Shown: positions 53,558 to 63,655 of the stretch, in pieces | Position numbering within the stretch: the stretch's first letter is position 1 | Layout of the letters: each line of letters begins with the position of its first letter | Assembly (NCBI RefSeq): GCF_035515035.1 | Contig: NZ_DATJCA010000041.1 | Coordinates: forward strand, 1 to 64,000 | From: Gelidibacter sp035515035 | Lineage (GTDB): Bacteria > Bacteroidota > Bacteroidia > Flavobacteriales > Flavobacteriaceae | Length of the DNA stretch: 64,000 bases | Reading direction: 5' to 3' | Position numbers and translations under genes: made by a program | The notes under the pieces: generated by a model | Databases searched by the model: none | Told to the model about the DNA's origin: nothing | What the model saw: only the letters and a program-made list of their open reading frames with translations

Positions 53558-54038
53558 ATTTGAGGCTTGAGGTATTAGGGCTTAGCGCTGAGAGCGTGAA
53601 ATCGCGAATGTTGATTAACGATTAACTATTATGGAATGCTGATTTCTGAATAGTAAAACTCTGAAGCCTGAACTTTGAAAATAATCTAACAAAAATAAAT
53701 TAGCCTTAACATCTCTTTATATAGCCCATTATATCCCTTTATAAAGTTCCGTATTAATTAAAATCGCAGAAGCTCAGAGGCAGATGGCGTTTAAAAATAA
53801 GAGAGAATTGAAATGACGATTAAATCTTATTTTTGTTGGTAATGGAGTGGTCTTTTTTTAATCATTGAACTCAATTTTTCCTTGGTATACCTATTTGATT
53901 TCGAACCTTTAATTCGTGCATTAACAATTTTTAAGAGAACCGAGCTTCAATGTTAATCCTATCCCAAATAAGATTTCTTTAAGATAAAAGTGAGGCATGG
54001 GTTTGTAACTTAGTGAGGAACTTAAAAATTATAAACTC
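53558..54038. other. Intergenic region with degenerate repeat material
   Basis: 481 bp without a credible ORF. The first 135 bp contain blocks shared with the 16284-16435 spacer (TGATTAACGATTA at 53612-53624 and a 19-mer at 53633-53651). The rest is AT-rich and presumably holds the promoter of the PA2169-like gene, but no consensus box is clear. Confidence 0.5.
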
Positions 54039-54512
54039 ATGAAAACCTCATTAGAAAAAGCTAGAGAACAAACACATAAAGATACCGTCAACGTTTTACA
54101 AGGTATCATAGAAAAGAATTATGATGCTGAAAAAGGCTATAAAAAAGCGATGCAGGATGCAAAAAATCCAGCGTTAAAAAACTTTTTAAAACAGCAGGCT
54201 TTACAACGCAGCACTTTTGCGACAGCAATTGATAAAGAGCTACGCGATTTGGGGGAAGCTCCCAAAGAAAGTGGCAGTGTCACCGGAAGTTTACACCGTG
54301 CGTGGATTGACATTAAGAGCTCTGTCGCCGGAAACGACGATGAAGCTGTTCTGGAAGAAGTGATTCGCGGAGAAAAAGCGAGTGTTGAAGAGTATGAAGA
54401 GGTGATGAAGAATAATACCTTGGCACCTCATATCAACAGTGTGCTGCAATCACAGTTAAGAGATATCCAAGGCACGCTCAACCGCGTAAGAACGCTTGAA
54501 GATATTGCGTAA
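54039..54512 (+). CDS. PA2169/DUF2383 family four-helix protein
   Basis: 157 residues, helical, with EYEEVMKNNTLAPHINSVLQ near the end and a repeated charged helix pattern (LQGIIEKNYDAEKGYKKAM). It resembles the PA2169 family, a ferritin-like four-helix bundle with conserved acidic residues that may bind metal. Members are often stress-linked. It is followed by a strong terminator and stands alone. Confidence 0.78.
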   Translation: MKTSLEKAREQTHKDTVNVLQGIIEKNYDAEKGYKKAMQDAKNPALKNFLKQQALQRSTFATAIDKELRDLGEAPKESGSVTGSLHRAWIDIKSSVAGNDDEAVLEEVIRGEKASVEEYEEVMKNNTLAPHINSVLQSQLRDIQGTLNRVRTLEDIA

Positions 54513-54543
54513 TTTAGATTGATAAAAATTACAACAATAAAAG

Positions 54544-54568
54544 ACCTCCGTATAAGGAGGTTTTTTTT
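54544..54568 (+). terminator. Rho-independent terminator after the PA2169-like gene
   Basis: ACCTCC (54544-54549) pairs with GGAGGT (54556-54561) over a 6-nt loop and is followed by a run of T residues to 54568. Confidence 0.75.
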
Positions 54569-54600
54569 GTTTCAATTTGGATTTAAACCACCACCAATCC

Positions 54601-56298
54601 TTACCAGCTTCCGCCACCCCCGCCGCCAAATCCACCGCCCGATGAACCTCCACCTCCAGACGAGCCACTGCTGCTTGGCGAACTGACCATGGTGGACTTT
54701 GCGGACGACATCGTATTTGCAAACGAATTGGAAAAACGGTTCATGGTTAATGGCATTGTTGAAGATGAACTATACCATTGTGGTGGTGGTATGTTTAACG
54801 CATCAAACTTATTTGCCCATTTATCAAACAGTCCAAAGGCCAGTGCATAACCCATGGTGGTTTCAAAATAGGAAGGGTCTTCTGCAATCAGCATTTTTAA
54901 TTTATTTAGTTCAGCAACTTTTATGAACTGTTTGAAACCTTTCAATTCAGAAAAAGCAGTATTCCCTTTCGTGTTCTTTTTTATCATGTGCTTGTTCATA
55001 AAGAGCAAGAATGCACTTATAATAATCAGGGCAATTACTGCAACAAAGCCCCAAACATATAACATTAGAGGTGCCAAGGCCAGAGCCAACAAAACAAGCA
55101 TCACATAAGTTACAATCTGTACCCTTCTGGCTTGCGAATCATAATAGGGTTTGGCGGCTTTTTTTAATGTACCGCGCGCACTGCTCATGGTGGTATAAAA
55201 TTTGTTTTTTAAGCTACTGATGAGAACTTCCGTAGTATTTTGAATGATGGACCTACCAAACAGCCCCTCAAAAATGGTCTTTTCATAGCTGGAAGCGTCG
55301 TCAGGCAAAGGTTTTAGAGCTATTAACTTGGTATCAGCAGATGAAAACCAGCCTTTTTTTGGAATCTCTTCTATTCTTAAAATCCCTTTGGAACCCCAAT
55401 ATGGAATCAAGGAAATCAGATCTGAGATATCATCGGCATCATTGATCAAGAAGCCCGCCATGGCAGGATCCATGCCGTCCGGTGGAAAATAACTTGTAAT
55501 GCTGATCACTTTATCATCCTTACCAAAACGCAACCAAATCATATAAAAACCTCCCAGGAGTGCTGTCAATATCAACACCCAACCATAATCTGTCCAAAAT
55601 GGCCATAGCGGTTTAATTTCTGCGATAGAACCCGTTGGCAGGTTAATTAAGATGGTCACACTTTGCCCTGGATAGGAATTAAAGCCAGGTTTGGCTCTAC
55701 CCTCTATTAGGTTATTGACAACGGTAAAGTCAATTTCCTGGCTAGGCGTAGTTTCACCTAACACTCCAGAATAGACAAACACATCATCTGAATCTACTGT
55801 AACTGAAGGCGGTAATTGGATCTTAAATTCAATAGTATTGAAAGTGGTCCTCCAATCGCTAGGTTTTAAGTTCCAGTAGAATTTTATGCCATCCGACTCA
55901 TACAGAAAGGCGTTATGTACACGGTATCTGATCTCATACTGTTGGGGTCCCATAACGGTCCTGTTGGGGTCACCAATCTTAATTTGATAGGTTTCCGACA
56001 GTTTCTGAGCAAAGGTTGATGGCTTTTCAAACGCATGTCCAGGTACGGCAACATCACTAATTTTAATCTTTCGGTTTTCTTGGTTGCCCCCTTCGGTCAA
56101 AAGATCATATCTGGTCTGGATATCTCTATAAATTCCGTGTTTTGACGTTTCAAAAGTGAGATTGTATTTTTCAATTACATCAAAATAACCTTCTTCATGC
56201 ACGGTAATGTCCACCGCATAGTGATCGACCGTAAAATCTTGGGCATACCCAAAATTCAGGCCCAGAAAGGCAAGGAAAATAAATATGGGCTGTTTCAT
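54601..56298 (-). CDS. DUF2207 membrane protein with Gly/Ser-rich tail
   Basis: 565 residues from the ATG at 56298, giving a signal peptide ending near FGYAQ. The N-terminal extracytoplasmic domain has DFTVDHYAVDITVHEEGYFDV and KFYWNL, the DUF2207 blocks. One membrane segment (about 235-258) and two more (about 395-435) follow. The C-terminal 30 residues are almost only Gly, Ser and a final Trp. DUF2207 proteins usually neighbour LemA, as here; the pair may form an envelope complex. The function is not known. Confidence 0.85.
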   Translation of the reverse strand: MKQPIFIFLAFLGLNFGYAQDFTVDHYAVDITVHEEGYFDVIEKYNLTFETSKHGIYRDIQTRYDLLTEGGNQENRKIKISDVAVPGHAFEKPSTFAQKLSETYQIKIGDPNRTVMGPQQYEIRYRVHNAFLYESDGIKFYWNLKPSDWRTTFNTIEFKIQLPPSVTVDSDDVFVYSGVLGETTPSQEIDFTVVNNLIEGRAKPGFNSYPGQSVTILINLPTGSIAEIKPLWPFWTDYGWVLILTALLGGFYMIWLRFGKDDKVISITSYFPPDGMDPAMAGFLINDADDISDLISLIPYWGSKGILRIEEIPKKGWFSSADTKLIALKPLPDDASSYEKTIFEGLFGRSIIQNTTEVLISSLKNKFYTTMSSARGTLKKAAKPYYDSQARRVQIVTYVMLVLLALALAPLMLYVWGFVAVIALIIISAFLLFMNKHMIKKNTKGNTAFSELKGFKQFIKVAELNKLKMLIAEDPSYFETTMGYALAFGLFDKWANKFDALNIPPPQWYSSSSTMPLTMNRFSNSFANTMSSAKSTMVSSPSSSGSSGGGGSSGGGFGGGGGGSW

Positions 56299-56385
56299 TG
56301 ACACAGGTCTAAAGTACGCAGACATGCTGCGCTGAAAAAATTAGCATAAAGAAATGCCACGGGGATTCAAAAATAACTGAAGTTG

Positions 56386-56940
56386 CTAAAAGCTTACTTT
56401 CACGTTCTCACGGCTAGCGGCGTCGGCTTCAAAAAAGTCGAAATGTTGGTATTTGAGCACCCCAGCAAACAAGGCACCTGGAAGACTTTCGCCATAAGTA
56501 TTATTCTCTCGGACCGTTCCGTTATAATAACGACGACTGCGTTCAAGATTTTCTTCAATCTCGTTGAGTTTGTTCTGCAAATCGAGGAAGCCAGCGTTTG
56601 CCTTTAAATCGGGATAGGCTTCACTAAGCGCAAAAATACTGCGTAAGGTTTGTTGCAGTTGGTTTTCTGCCTTTATCTGTGCATTGATGTCGCCATCCGG
56701 AACTTGCATAGCGGCATTACGCGCTTGAATAACCCTTTCTAACGTTTCTTTTTCGTGCGTGGCGTAACCTTTTACAGTTTCCACAAGATTCGGGATCAAA
56801 TCATAACGTCGCTTTAAGGCCACATCAATATTGCCCCAAGCATCCTTGACCACGTTTCGGTTTTTGGCAAAGTTGTTGAACACTGAAACCATTAAAAAAA
56901 CAAGTAGGACAATAATGCCCAAAACGATATATCCAATCAT
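56386..56940 (-). CDS. LemA family protein
   Basis: 184 residues. An N-terminal membrane helix (YIVLGIIVLLVFLMVSVFN) precedes the helical LemA core with WGNIDVALKRRYDLIPNLVE, ATHEKETLERVIQARNAA and YPDLKANAGFLDLQ. LemA proteins are anchored in the membrane with the bulk in the periplasm or cytoplasm, and their role is unclear. The gene is 87 bp upstream of the DUF2207 gene in the same direction and is probably co-transcribed. Confidence 0.92.
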   Translation of the reverse strand: MIGYIVLGIIVLLVFLMVSVFNNFAKNRNVVKDAWGNIDVALKRRYDLIPNLVETVKGYATHEKETLERVIQARNAAMQVPDGDINAQIKAENQLQQTLRSIFALSEAYPDLKANAGFLDLQNKLNEIEENLERSRRYYNGTVRENNTYGESLPGALFAGVLKYQHFDFFEADAASRENVKVSF

Positions 56941-57080
56941 AAGCAGGTGGTTTTTAACGGAAATTCCGTTTTAAAACAGAAAATTCGTTCATTAACAAGA
57001 GAACAATATAGTGATTTTTGCCGAACGCACAACTCGCGAATTGGCCGAACGATTTCTTGTAAACATCCTGTCCTGTAGAT

Positions 57081-57932
57081 TTATATCTTTTTAATTTCGA
57101 TGCGTCGGTTTCTAGCTCTGCCATCATCGGTACTGTTGTCAGCGAGCGGTTGATCCTGCCCCAAACCAACAGTCTTAATTTTATCCGGGGCGATTCCCTT
57201 ATTCACTAAAGCCGCTTTTAAACTTGTGGCGCGTTGCTCAGATAAGGATTGATTGGAAGCTTTGTTGCCCACGTTGTCCGTATGGCCTTCCACTAAAATA
57301 TAGAGTGTTGGATTCTCATTCATCATTTGGTAAAGCTCTGCGACTATATGTTCAGATTCGCTTTTGATGGTGGATTTTCCAGTTTCAAAATTAACATAAA
57401 GTGCAAGCGGAAGGCCAGAATTGATTTTTTCAAACATTTCGTTGGTGGCAATTTCCTGAGTCATTCCTTCGATGGTCAGAAGAACTAAGGTGAACTGATC
57501 CACTGGATTATTGATTAAATCGTAAATTCCCAACCAATATTCGGTGCCATCTTTTTGAAGATGAAATGTCGCGCCCGTCCAACCGCCGTCATCCGTAGTT
57601 CTGGAATACACTTTTTTTCCACCCATTTTGGCAACAGCATTTTCATAATTTCTAATGACCTGTAGCTTGCTAGGTAAATTAGGACCAAAAGGGCCGTCAT
57701 AACTGTAAAGGATGTCAACAAGTGTTCCTTCCAATGTTTGGGTTTTGTCATTGCCCACCATAAACTCGTAAGTGTTATAATTCTCTTTGCATCCGTCAAT
57801 ATAATAGTTGTCAAGACGATTAAAAAACGGATGGTCTTTACAGCCCTCTGCGTCCATTTCTTGAGCATAAAGAAGGTTGGTGACACAGGTCATTAAAAGC
57901 AGGATAATAAATTTTAAGCTCAAATTTTTCAT
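57081..57932 (-). CDS. OmpA-family outer membrane/peptidoglycan-binding protein
   Basis: 283 residues with a signal peptide ending near NLLYAQ. The N-terminal half (to about residue 165) is a unique domain with paired Cys. The C-terminal OmpA domain has LYILVEGHTDNVGNKASNQSL and GLGQDQPLADNSTDDGRARNRR, with the Asp and Arg that bind diaminopimelate in peptidoglycan. It probably links the outer membrane to the cell wall. It lies 140 bp from the LemA gene. Confidence 0.9.
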   Translation of the reverse strand: MKNLSLKFIILLLMTCVTNLLYAQEMDAEGCKDHPFFNRLDNYYIDGCKENYNTYEFMVGNDKTQTLEGTLVDILYSYDGPFGPNLPSKLQVIRNYENAVAKMGGKKVYSRTTDDGGWTGATFHLQKDGTEYWLGIYDLINNPVDQFTLVLLTIEGMTQEIATNEMFEKINSGLPLALYVNFETGKSTIKSESEHIVAELYQMMNENPTLYILVEGHTDNVGNKASNQSLSEQRATSLKAALVNKGIAPDKIKTVGLGQDQPLADNSTDDGRARNRRIEIKKI

Positions 57933-58098
57933 GATGTTATGTTTTAGGATTTACCATTCCATTTCTTTAGTACTCCAAATCCTACAAAAAATTGTCAAGA
58001 AAGGAAAAGAGAAATGTGCCAATAAGCCTTCTAATGGAATGGATTTTATTAATGTATGAAGTTATGCCAGCGAGTATTTTTTTCATTGGAAAAAAGTC

Positions 58099-58905
58099 TC
58101 AATTATTTTCTGCATTTTTTCCTGAAAACAATTTTACAATACTGAGATTCCGATTGAAAAAATAACCAGGAGTTTCGCCCACAATGGCCTTGAAATCGTT
58201 AATGAAATGAGATTGATCGTAATAATTGCCATCAAACACCAAACTTTGATAATCTACTGCATGATCATTTCTTATTTTTGTCCATAGATAATCTAACCGA
58301 ACAATTCTGGCAAGGGTTTTAGGGCTCACTCCTGTTCGTTTGACAAATTTTCGAAGCAAGGTGCTTTTACTCGCGTGACACTCTTGAATGATAGTCCTTA
58401 AGGGAGTTGTAATGCTCTTTTCAACTATTTTAGTGTAGAGCATGTCCACGGCATCCGGAGAATAGGGAGTTTTTTGAACTGCATTAATAAACTCCGAAAA
58501 ATAAACTATGCGTTCCTCAGTAGTAGAAAAACTTGCAAGTGATTCCCATAGCCGATAAAAAATAGGTTGGGGCAAAGTGATACTGCGCTTGGAAACTGGC
58601 GACAAATTGACCTCAAACATCCGTGAAAACACGGTAGGATTACAGGCTATTGCTAAGCTATCCATCTCGCCTTGAAAGGTGAGCGTAAACGCGTCAGGAA
58701 CAATGGGTGCTACAAAAAGAGATTCCAATTTTATAGGTACATCTTGAGTTATGACAGGACGGTCTTTAAAATGGAACAGCAGAGAGATATAAGGACGGGG
58801 AATAAATTTATCAGACACCGACGGACCGCAAAAGTGATAGGACTCATAACCCTTAATCAGCCAGTTGTTATGCTCATCACTATCAACACTAGTTATGCTA
58901 ATCAT
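58099..58905 (-). CDS. AraC-family transcriptional regulator
   Basis: 268 residues. The C-terminal third has two helix-turn-helix units (SKSTLLRKFVKRTGVSPKTLARIVRLDYLW and YDQSHFINDFKAIVGETPGYFF), the AraC/XylS signature. The N-terminal region (about 1-150) looks like a DUF6597-type sensory domain, with SLLFHFKDRPV. The effector is unknown. The gene stands alone; targets cannot be assigned. Confidence 0.87.
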   Translation of the reverse strand: MISITSVDSDEHNNWLIKGYESYHFCGPSVSDKFIPRPYISLLFHFKDRPVITQDVPIKLESLFVAPIVPDAFTLTFQGEMDSLAIACNPTVFSRMFEVNLSPVSKRSITLPQPIFYRLWESLASFSTTEERIVYFSEFINAVQKTPYSPDAVDMLYTKIVEKSITTPLRTIIQECHASKSTLLRKFVKRTGVSPKTLARIVRLDYLWTKIRNDHAVDYQSLVFDGNYYDQSHFINDFKAIVGETPGYFFNRNLSIVKLFSGKNAENN

Positions 58906-59429
58906 CTCTCTACCTTATAATAAGGATAAAAATAGTATAAATTCCGCCTCCTATAACATAACCATAACTTCAAATTTTGATCTGTGGTCTTAAAATAACC
59001 TGCCAATAGTTGGTGTTGAGAAGGCCATCTATTATTTTGTTCTATCTTTTACAGAAAGTTGGCCCCCTTCTCCTACTCTATCCTGAAAAATAAATGAGAG
59101 GACTTAAAATGAAGCCAAGACGAAAAGTGAGGTTTGAACGTTAAGTAGTTTTTAAATATCATCATTAAAATAAAAGCTTACAAAATTTATGCACTCCTCA
59201 AAATACCAAATTAATTACTACATTAGTGCTTCAACAATAATCGTTACAATAGTGTACACTTGTATACTGTACTGTAGATTAGATGGTCCTAGGACGTCAA
59301 TGCCCATAGATTTTTGCAAGAAATTTTCAAATTTAATGCGCAAACCAGATCTATTGTTTTGAAATGGTGAAATTATAAACCGAAAAAACTAAACGATTAC
59401 TAAAACACTTTTGCTTGAATTTTTATAAA
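58906..59429. other. Long intergenic region before the response regulator
   Basis: 524 bp, AT-rich, with no credible ORF. A 10-bp palindrome AGTGTACACT lies at 59251-59260, followed by TGTATACTGTACTGTAG. This could be an operator for the adjacent divergent AraC-type regulator or simply chance. No -7 consensus box was found. Confidence 0.45.
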
Positions 59430-59876
59430 ATGGAAAATACAAAGCTACACCTCTTACTTGCAGATGATGATATTGACGACTGTGATTTTTTTAAGGATGC
59501 CATAGATGAGATCTCAGATATTGGTGAACTTACCATATTGAATAACGGGGTGGAACTCATGAAGTTTTTAGTGAGCGACCCTGAAGTCCATCCCAATGTG
59601 ATTTTTCTGGACCTCAACATGCCAAAAAAATCGGGAATGGAATGTATCTCAGAAATTAAAGCTTCACATGCCTTATCACATATCCCCATTATTATTTATT
59701 CTACTTCTCTTGATCATACAGTGGTCAATACTTTATATGAATTGGGCGCTCATCATTACATCCAAAAACCAGCCGAATTTGGAAGTATAAAAAGTGTCAT
59801 AAGAAAAGTAGTCGCACTATTAGGCGCATCCACATTACAACCACGTTCCAGAGACAACTTTATTATTCAACCTTAG
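59430..59876 (+). CDS. Single-domain response regulator (Rcp1-like)
   Basis: 148 residues from the ATG at 59430 (MENTKLHLLLADDDIDDCDFF); the TTG at 59415 is a weaker choice. It is a receiver only: acidic pair in LADDDIDDCD, phosphorylated Asp in VIFLDLNMPKKSGM and Lys in YIQKPAEF, with the Rcp1-type extended C-terminus. It would carry phosphate from a kinase to protein targets rather than DNA. The PAS histidine kinase gene starts 7 bp downstream, so they are co-transcribed and likely partners. Confidence 0.9.
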   Translation: MENTKLHLLLADDDIDDCDFFKDAIDEISDIGELTILNNGVELMKFLVSDPEVHPNVIFLDLNMPKKSGMECISEIKASHALSHIPIIIYSTSLDHTVVNTLYELGAHHYIQKPAEFGSIKSVIRKVVALLGASTLQPRSRDNFIIQP

Positions 59877-59883
59877 TTATAGC

Positions 59884-62800
59884 ATGGTTATTAAGAATAA
59901 AACATATCATTTTCTGGAAGGTAGTGGCGAAATGGGTCAACTTATCAGAGCAAAAGATTGGAGCCAGACTCCATTAGGCCATCCAGATAGTTGGCCAGAG
60001 AGTTTGCAAACTATGGTAAGTGTGATGCTAAACAATCCTTTTGGAATGTACATAGCATGGGGCAAAGAGTATACACAACTTTATAATGATGGCTATCGTC
60101 CCATTTTGGCCGATAATAAACATCCTCAAGCTTTAGGGACCGGTGCAAAAGAATCCTTCCCTGAAATTTGGGACATCATAGAACCTATGTTTGATGGCGT
60201 CATGGAAGGGAATCCCATAGGTTTTACAGATTTTATGCTGCCATTAAACCGAAACGGAAAGATTGAAAAGTGTTATTTTGATTTTGCTTATAGCCCTATA
60301 AAAATGTCTAATGGCGAGGTGGGCGGTGTCTTGGTGACCACCATAGAAACAACTCATAAGAAGAAAGCTGAGGACGCTTTAAGAGAGAACAAAAATGAAT
60401 TGGAATTTGTCATAGATACCGCTCAATTAGGAACTTTTGATTATAATCCTGCAACTCATAAATTTTCTGCCAATACAAGGTTAAAAACCTGGTTTGGGCT
60501 ACCAACAGATGAACAAATTGAACTCAACCACGCGCTTGATGTTATCGTAAAAGAAGACAAGGAACGCGTCTTAAAGGCCATTACCAAAGTCTTGAAAGAT
60601 TCTTCTGGGAGTTTTGATATAGAGTACAGTATTTTAACTTCGGATTCAATTAAACCCTCGGTCGTTCATGCTAAGGGCAGGGCATGGTTTAACGAAGAGA
60701 ATGTTGCCTATAGATTGACCGGCACTTTGGAAGACGTTACCAATAGGGTCTGGGAAAGAAAAAAAATTGAAGAAAGCGAAAGGCTGCTTCGACTCATGAT
60801 CCTTCAAGCTCCCGTTGCCATAGCCATCATGAGGGGTGCGGACTATCGCGTAGAAATTGTCAATAAATTAGCGCTTGAAATTTGGGGAAGAACAGAGGAA
60901 CAGGTCTTAAACAAACCCATATTTGAGGCCATGCCAGAACTTTTGTCACAAGGCATAAAAACCTTTATTGATGATGTAGCCAAAACCGGAAATCGTTTTT
61001 CTACTCCTGAAATGCCGGTAGAATTTTCCATAAAAGGGGAACTACAAATGGTTTATATTAATTTTTCATTTGAAGCACTTTATGATAGTGAAGGAAAAAT
61101 TAATGGAATAATGGCGATTGGAGTGGATGTGACCCCACAAGTAGAAGCACGGAAAAAAGTTGAAGAAAGTGAGCAGAATATACGCGCCTTGGTAAATAGC
61201 GCGCCTTTTCCTATTGGTGTTTTTGCCGGAGAAGAGATGCGGATCACGCTTGCCAATCAATCCATCATGGATGCTTGGGGAAAAGGCTATGATGTGGTTG
61301 GGAAATTATATACTGAGATCCTGCCAGAATTAGGAAATCAACAAATATTTGATCAAATACGCAAGGTTTTAAATACCGGTATTCCCTTTCACGCTAAAAA
61401 TCAAAGAATTGAAATCGAATTAAATGGCGTCTTGGATGTCTTTTATTACAATTACAATTTTACACCGTTAATTGATGCATCGGGTCATGTCTATGCAGTA
61501 ATGAATACAGCCGCCGATATCACGGGACTTCATGAAGCCAAACAGAAAGTAGAGGAAAGTGAAAAAAGATTCCGTGATACAGTTAAACAGGCACCATTAG
61601 GGATTGTTATTTTCCGAGGTCCGGAACATGTGGTTGAAATGGCCAATGAAAATTATTTACAGCTCATAAATAAAAAGGAAGATGAATTTGTTGGGAAACC
61701 ACTCTTTGAAACCTTACCCGAAGTTAAAGAGGTCATGGCCGCAAGAATTGCCGATCTTTATAAAAGCGGAAAATCCTTCTACGGTTACGAATTTCCAATT
61801 AGTCTCAACCGTTATGGAACAACAGAAACAGGCTATTACAATTTTGTCTATCATCCGCTAAAAGAAAACAACACCATAAGTGGTGTTATGGTAGTTGCTA
61901 CAGAGGTCACTGCTACCGTAAAGGCAAAACATTTAATAGAGGAAAACGAAGAAAAGCTGAAGCTTATTATAGAAGCTAGTGAACTGGGAGTTTATGATGT
62001 CAATTTAAAATCTGGCAAAATTGTCGCCTCAAAACGTTGCTATGAGATTTTAGGCTTTCCTGAAAATACACATTTAACCCATAAGGATATTATCAACCAC
62101 CTTCATCCCGACGATCTTATTATTAGGAAAAAAGCTTTTGAAAAGGCTTATGCAAATGGCGTTCTTCATTACCAGTCACGAGTGGTATGGAAAGATCACT
62201 CTTTACACTGGATAGACGCCAAAGGCAAAATGTTTTATGACGAAGAAAACCAACCCCACCGCCTGTTGGGAACCGTAAGGGAAATTACCGAAGAACGAAC
62301 TTTTCAGCAACAATTATTGGAGCGGGAAGAAAAATTCAGGCTTCTGGCAGACTCCATGCCGCAACATGTATGGACTTCAGATCCGGAGGGCAATCTCAAC
62401 TATTTTAATCAATCTGTTTTTGATTTTTCAGGGTTGACGCCCGAACAAGTTATTGAAGAAGGATGGATCCAGATTGTGCATCCAGATGACTGGGAAGAGA
62501 ACCTGAAACAATGGACAAATGCAGTCCGTACCGGTAATGATTTCTTGCTAGAGCATCGTTTCAGAAAGCACAATGGCGAATACCGTTGGCAGTTAAGCCG
62601 CGCAATCCCACAAAAGGACGCGGAAGGCAACATAAAAATGTGGGTGGGATCAAGTACTGATATCCAAGAACAAAAAATGTTTACAACGGAGTTGGAGAAT
62701 ATGGTGCAATTACGAACGAACGAGTTGGAAGAAAAGAATCTCGATCTTGAAAAAATAAATAAGGAATTGCAGTCTTTTGTTTATATCTCCAGCCACGATT

Positions 62801-63468
62801 TACAGGAACCTTTACGGAAAATCCAAACCTTCTCCTCCCGTATTTTAGAAACTGAATATGAAACACTATCAATTAATGCCAAGAAATACTTCAATAGAAT
62901 GCAGAAGTCGGCTTATAGGATGCAAAATTTAATTCAAGATTTAATTGCCTATTCCAGAACCAACGTTCAAGAACTAACCTTTGAAGCTGTGGATCTTTCA
63001 GAAATTATTGAAGATTTAAAAGAAACTTTAAGTGAAGAATTTGAGGAAAATAATGTGACTCTTAAACTTCATAATATATGTACAATCCATGCTATTCCTG
63101 TACAGTTTAAACAAATCATGCATAACTTGATCAGTAATTCCATAAAATTTGGCAAAACAGGTCATCCTGTAGTCATAGAAATTAATTGTGAAAAAGTAGC
63201 AGCAAGCTCTTTGGCCATAGGATCATTACCCGATTATCAAAATTTTTATCATATAAGTTATTCAGATAACGGCATTGGCTTTGAACCAGACTACAACGAG
63301 AAAATATTTGAAGTATTTCAACGCCTTCATAGTAAAGACGAATATTCAGGCACGGGTATTGGGCTGGCCATCGTTAAAAGAATCGTTGAAAACCATGAGG
63401 GAGTAATTCTCGCAAATGGAACACTAAACGAAGGTGCCAAGTTTGACATCTATCTGCCTGCTGAATAA
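59884..63468 (+). CDS. Multi-PAS sensor histidine kinase
   Basis: 1194 residues, no membrane segment. About seven PAS units are visible: one N-terminal (WSQTPLGHPDSWPESLQTM), then near residues 165-290, 300-425, 430-555, 560-690, 690-810 and 815-940, each ending in GTLEDV, GVDVT, TAADIT or similar. The HisKA box is SSHDLQEPLRKIQTFSSRIL and the HATPase has NLISNSIKFGKTG, DNGIGF and GTGIGLAIVKRI. It is a cytoplasmic kinase that integrates several signals, probably redox, light or small ligands. It lies 7 bp after the single-domain regulator gene. Confidence 0.92.
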   Translation: MVIKNKTYHFLEGSGEMGQLIRAKDWSQTPLGHPDSWPESLQTMVSVMLNNPFGMYIAWGKEYTQLYNDGYRPILADNKHPQALGTGAKESFPEIWDIIEPMFDGVMEGNPIGFTDFMLPLNRNGKIEKCYFDFAYSPIKMSNGEVGGVLVTTIETTHKKKAEDALRENKNELEFVIDTAQLGTFDYNPATHKFSANTRLKTWFGLPTDEQIELNHALDVIVKEDKERVLKAITKVLKDSSGSFDIEYSILTSDSIKPSVVHAKGRAWFNEENVAYRLTGTLEDVTNRVWERKKIEESERLLRLMILQAPVAIAIMRGADYRVEIVNKLALEIWGRTEEQVLNKPIFEAMPELLSQGIKTFIDDVAKTGNRFSTPEMPVEFSIKGELQMVYINFSFEALYDSEGKINGIMAIGVDVTPQVEARKKVEESEQNIRALVNSAPFPIGVFAGEEMRITLANQSIMDAWGKGYDVVGKLYTEILPELGNQQIFDQIRKVLNTGIPFHAKNQRIEIELNGVLDVFYYNYNFTPLIDASGHVYAVMNTAADITGLHEAKQKVEESEKRFRDTVKQAPLGIVIFRGPEHVVEMANENYLQLINKKEDEFVGKPLFETLPEVKEVMAARIADLYKSGKSFYGYEFPISLNRYGTTETGYYNFVYHPLKENNTISGVMVVATEVTATVKAKHLIEENEEKLKLIIEASELGVYDVNLKSGKIVASKRCYEILGFPENTHLTHKDIINHLHPDDLIIRKKAFEKAYANGVLHYQSRVVWKDHSLHWIDAKGKMFYDEENQPHRLLGTVREITEERTFQQQLLEREEKFRLLADSMPQHVWTSDPEGNLNYFNQSVFDFSGLTPEQVIEEGWIQIVHPDDWEENLKQWTNAVRTGNDFLLEHRFRKHNGEYRWQLSRAIPQKDAEGNIKMWVGSSTDIQEQKMFTTELENMVQLRTNELEEKNLDLEKINKELQSFVYISSHDLQEPLRKIQTFSSRILETEYETLSINAKKYFNRMQKSAYRMQNLIQDLIAYSRTNVQELTFEAVDLSEIIEDLKETLSEEFEENNVTLKLHNICTIHAIPVQFKQIMHNLISNSIKFGKTGHPVVIEINCEKVAASSLAIGSLPDYQNFYHISYSDNGIGFEPDYNEKIFEVFQRLHSKDEYSGTGIGLAIVKRIVENHEGVILANGTLNEGAKFDIYLPAE

Positions 63469-63655
63469 ACGGCATTAAAAAAGCAGGTATTAGACTATCA
63501 TTTTTGGCTTTTGAGACAACCAAAACATTTTAAAAATGTAAAATATGTGTACATTGGACGGTCAACGCAACCGCTTATTATGATAAGTTTTACTAGGAAA
63601 AATGGTGGTTACAAATTCAAAATAATGTTTAAATTCGCACTCTATTTCATACACT

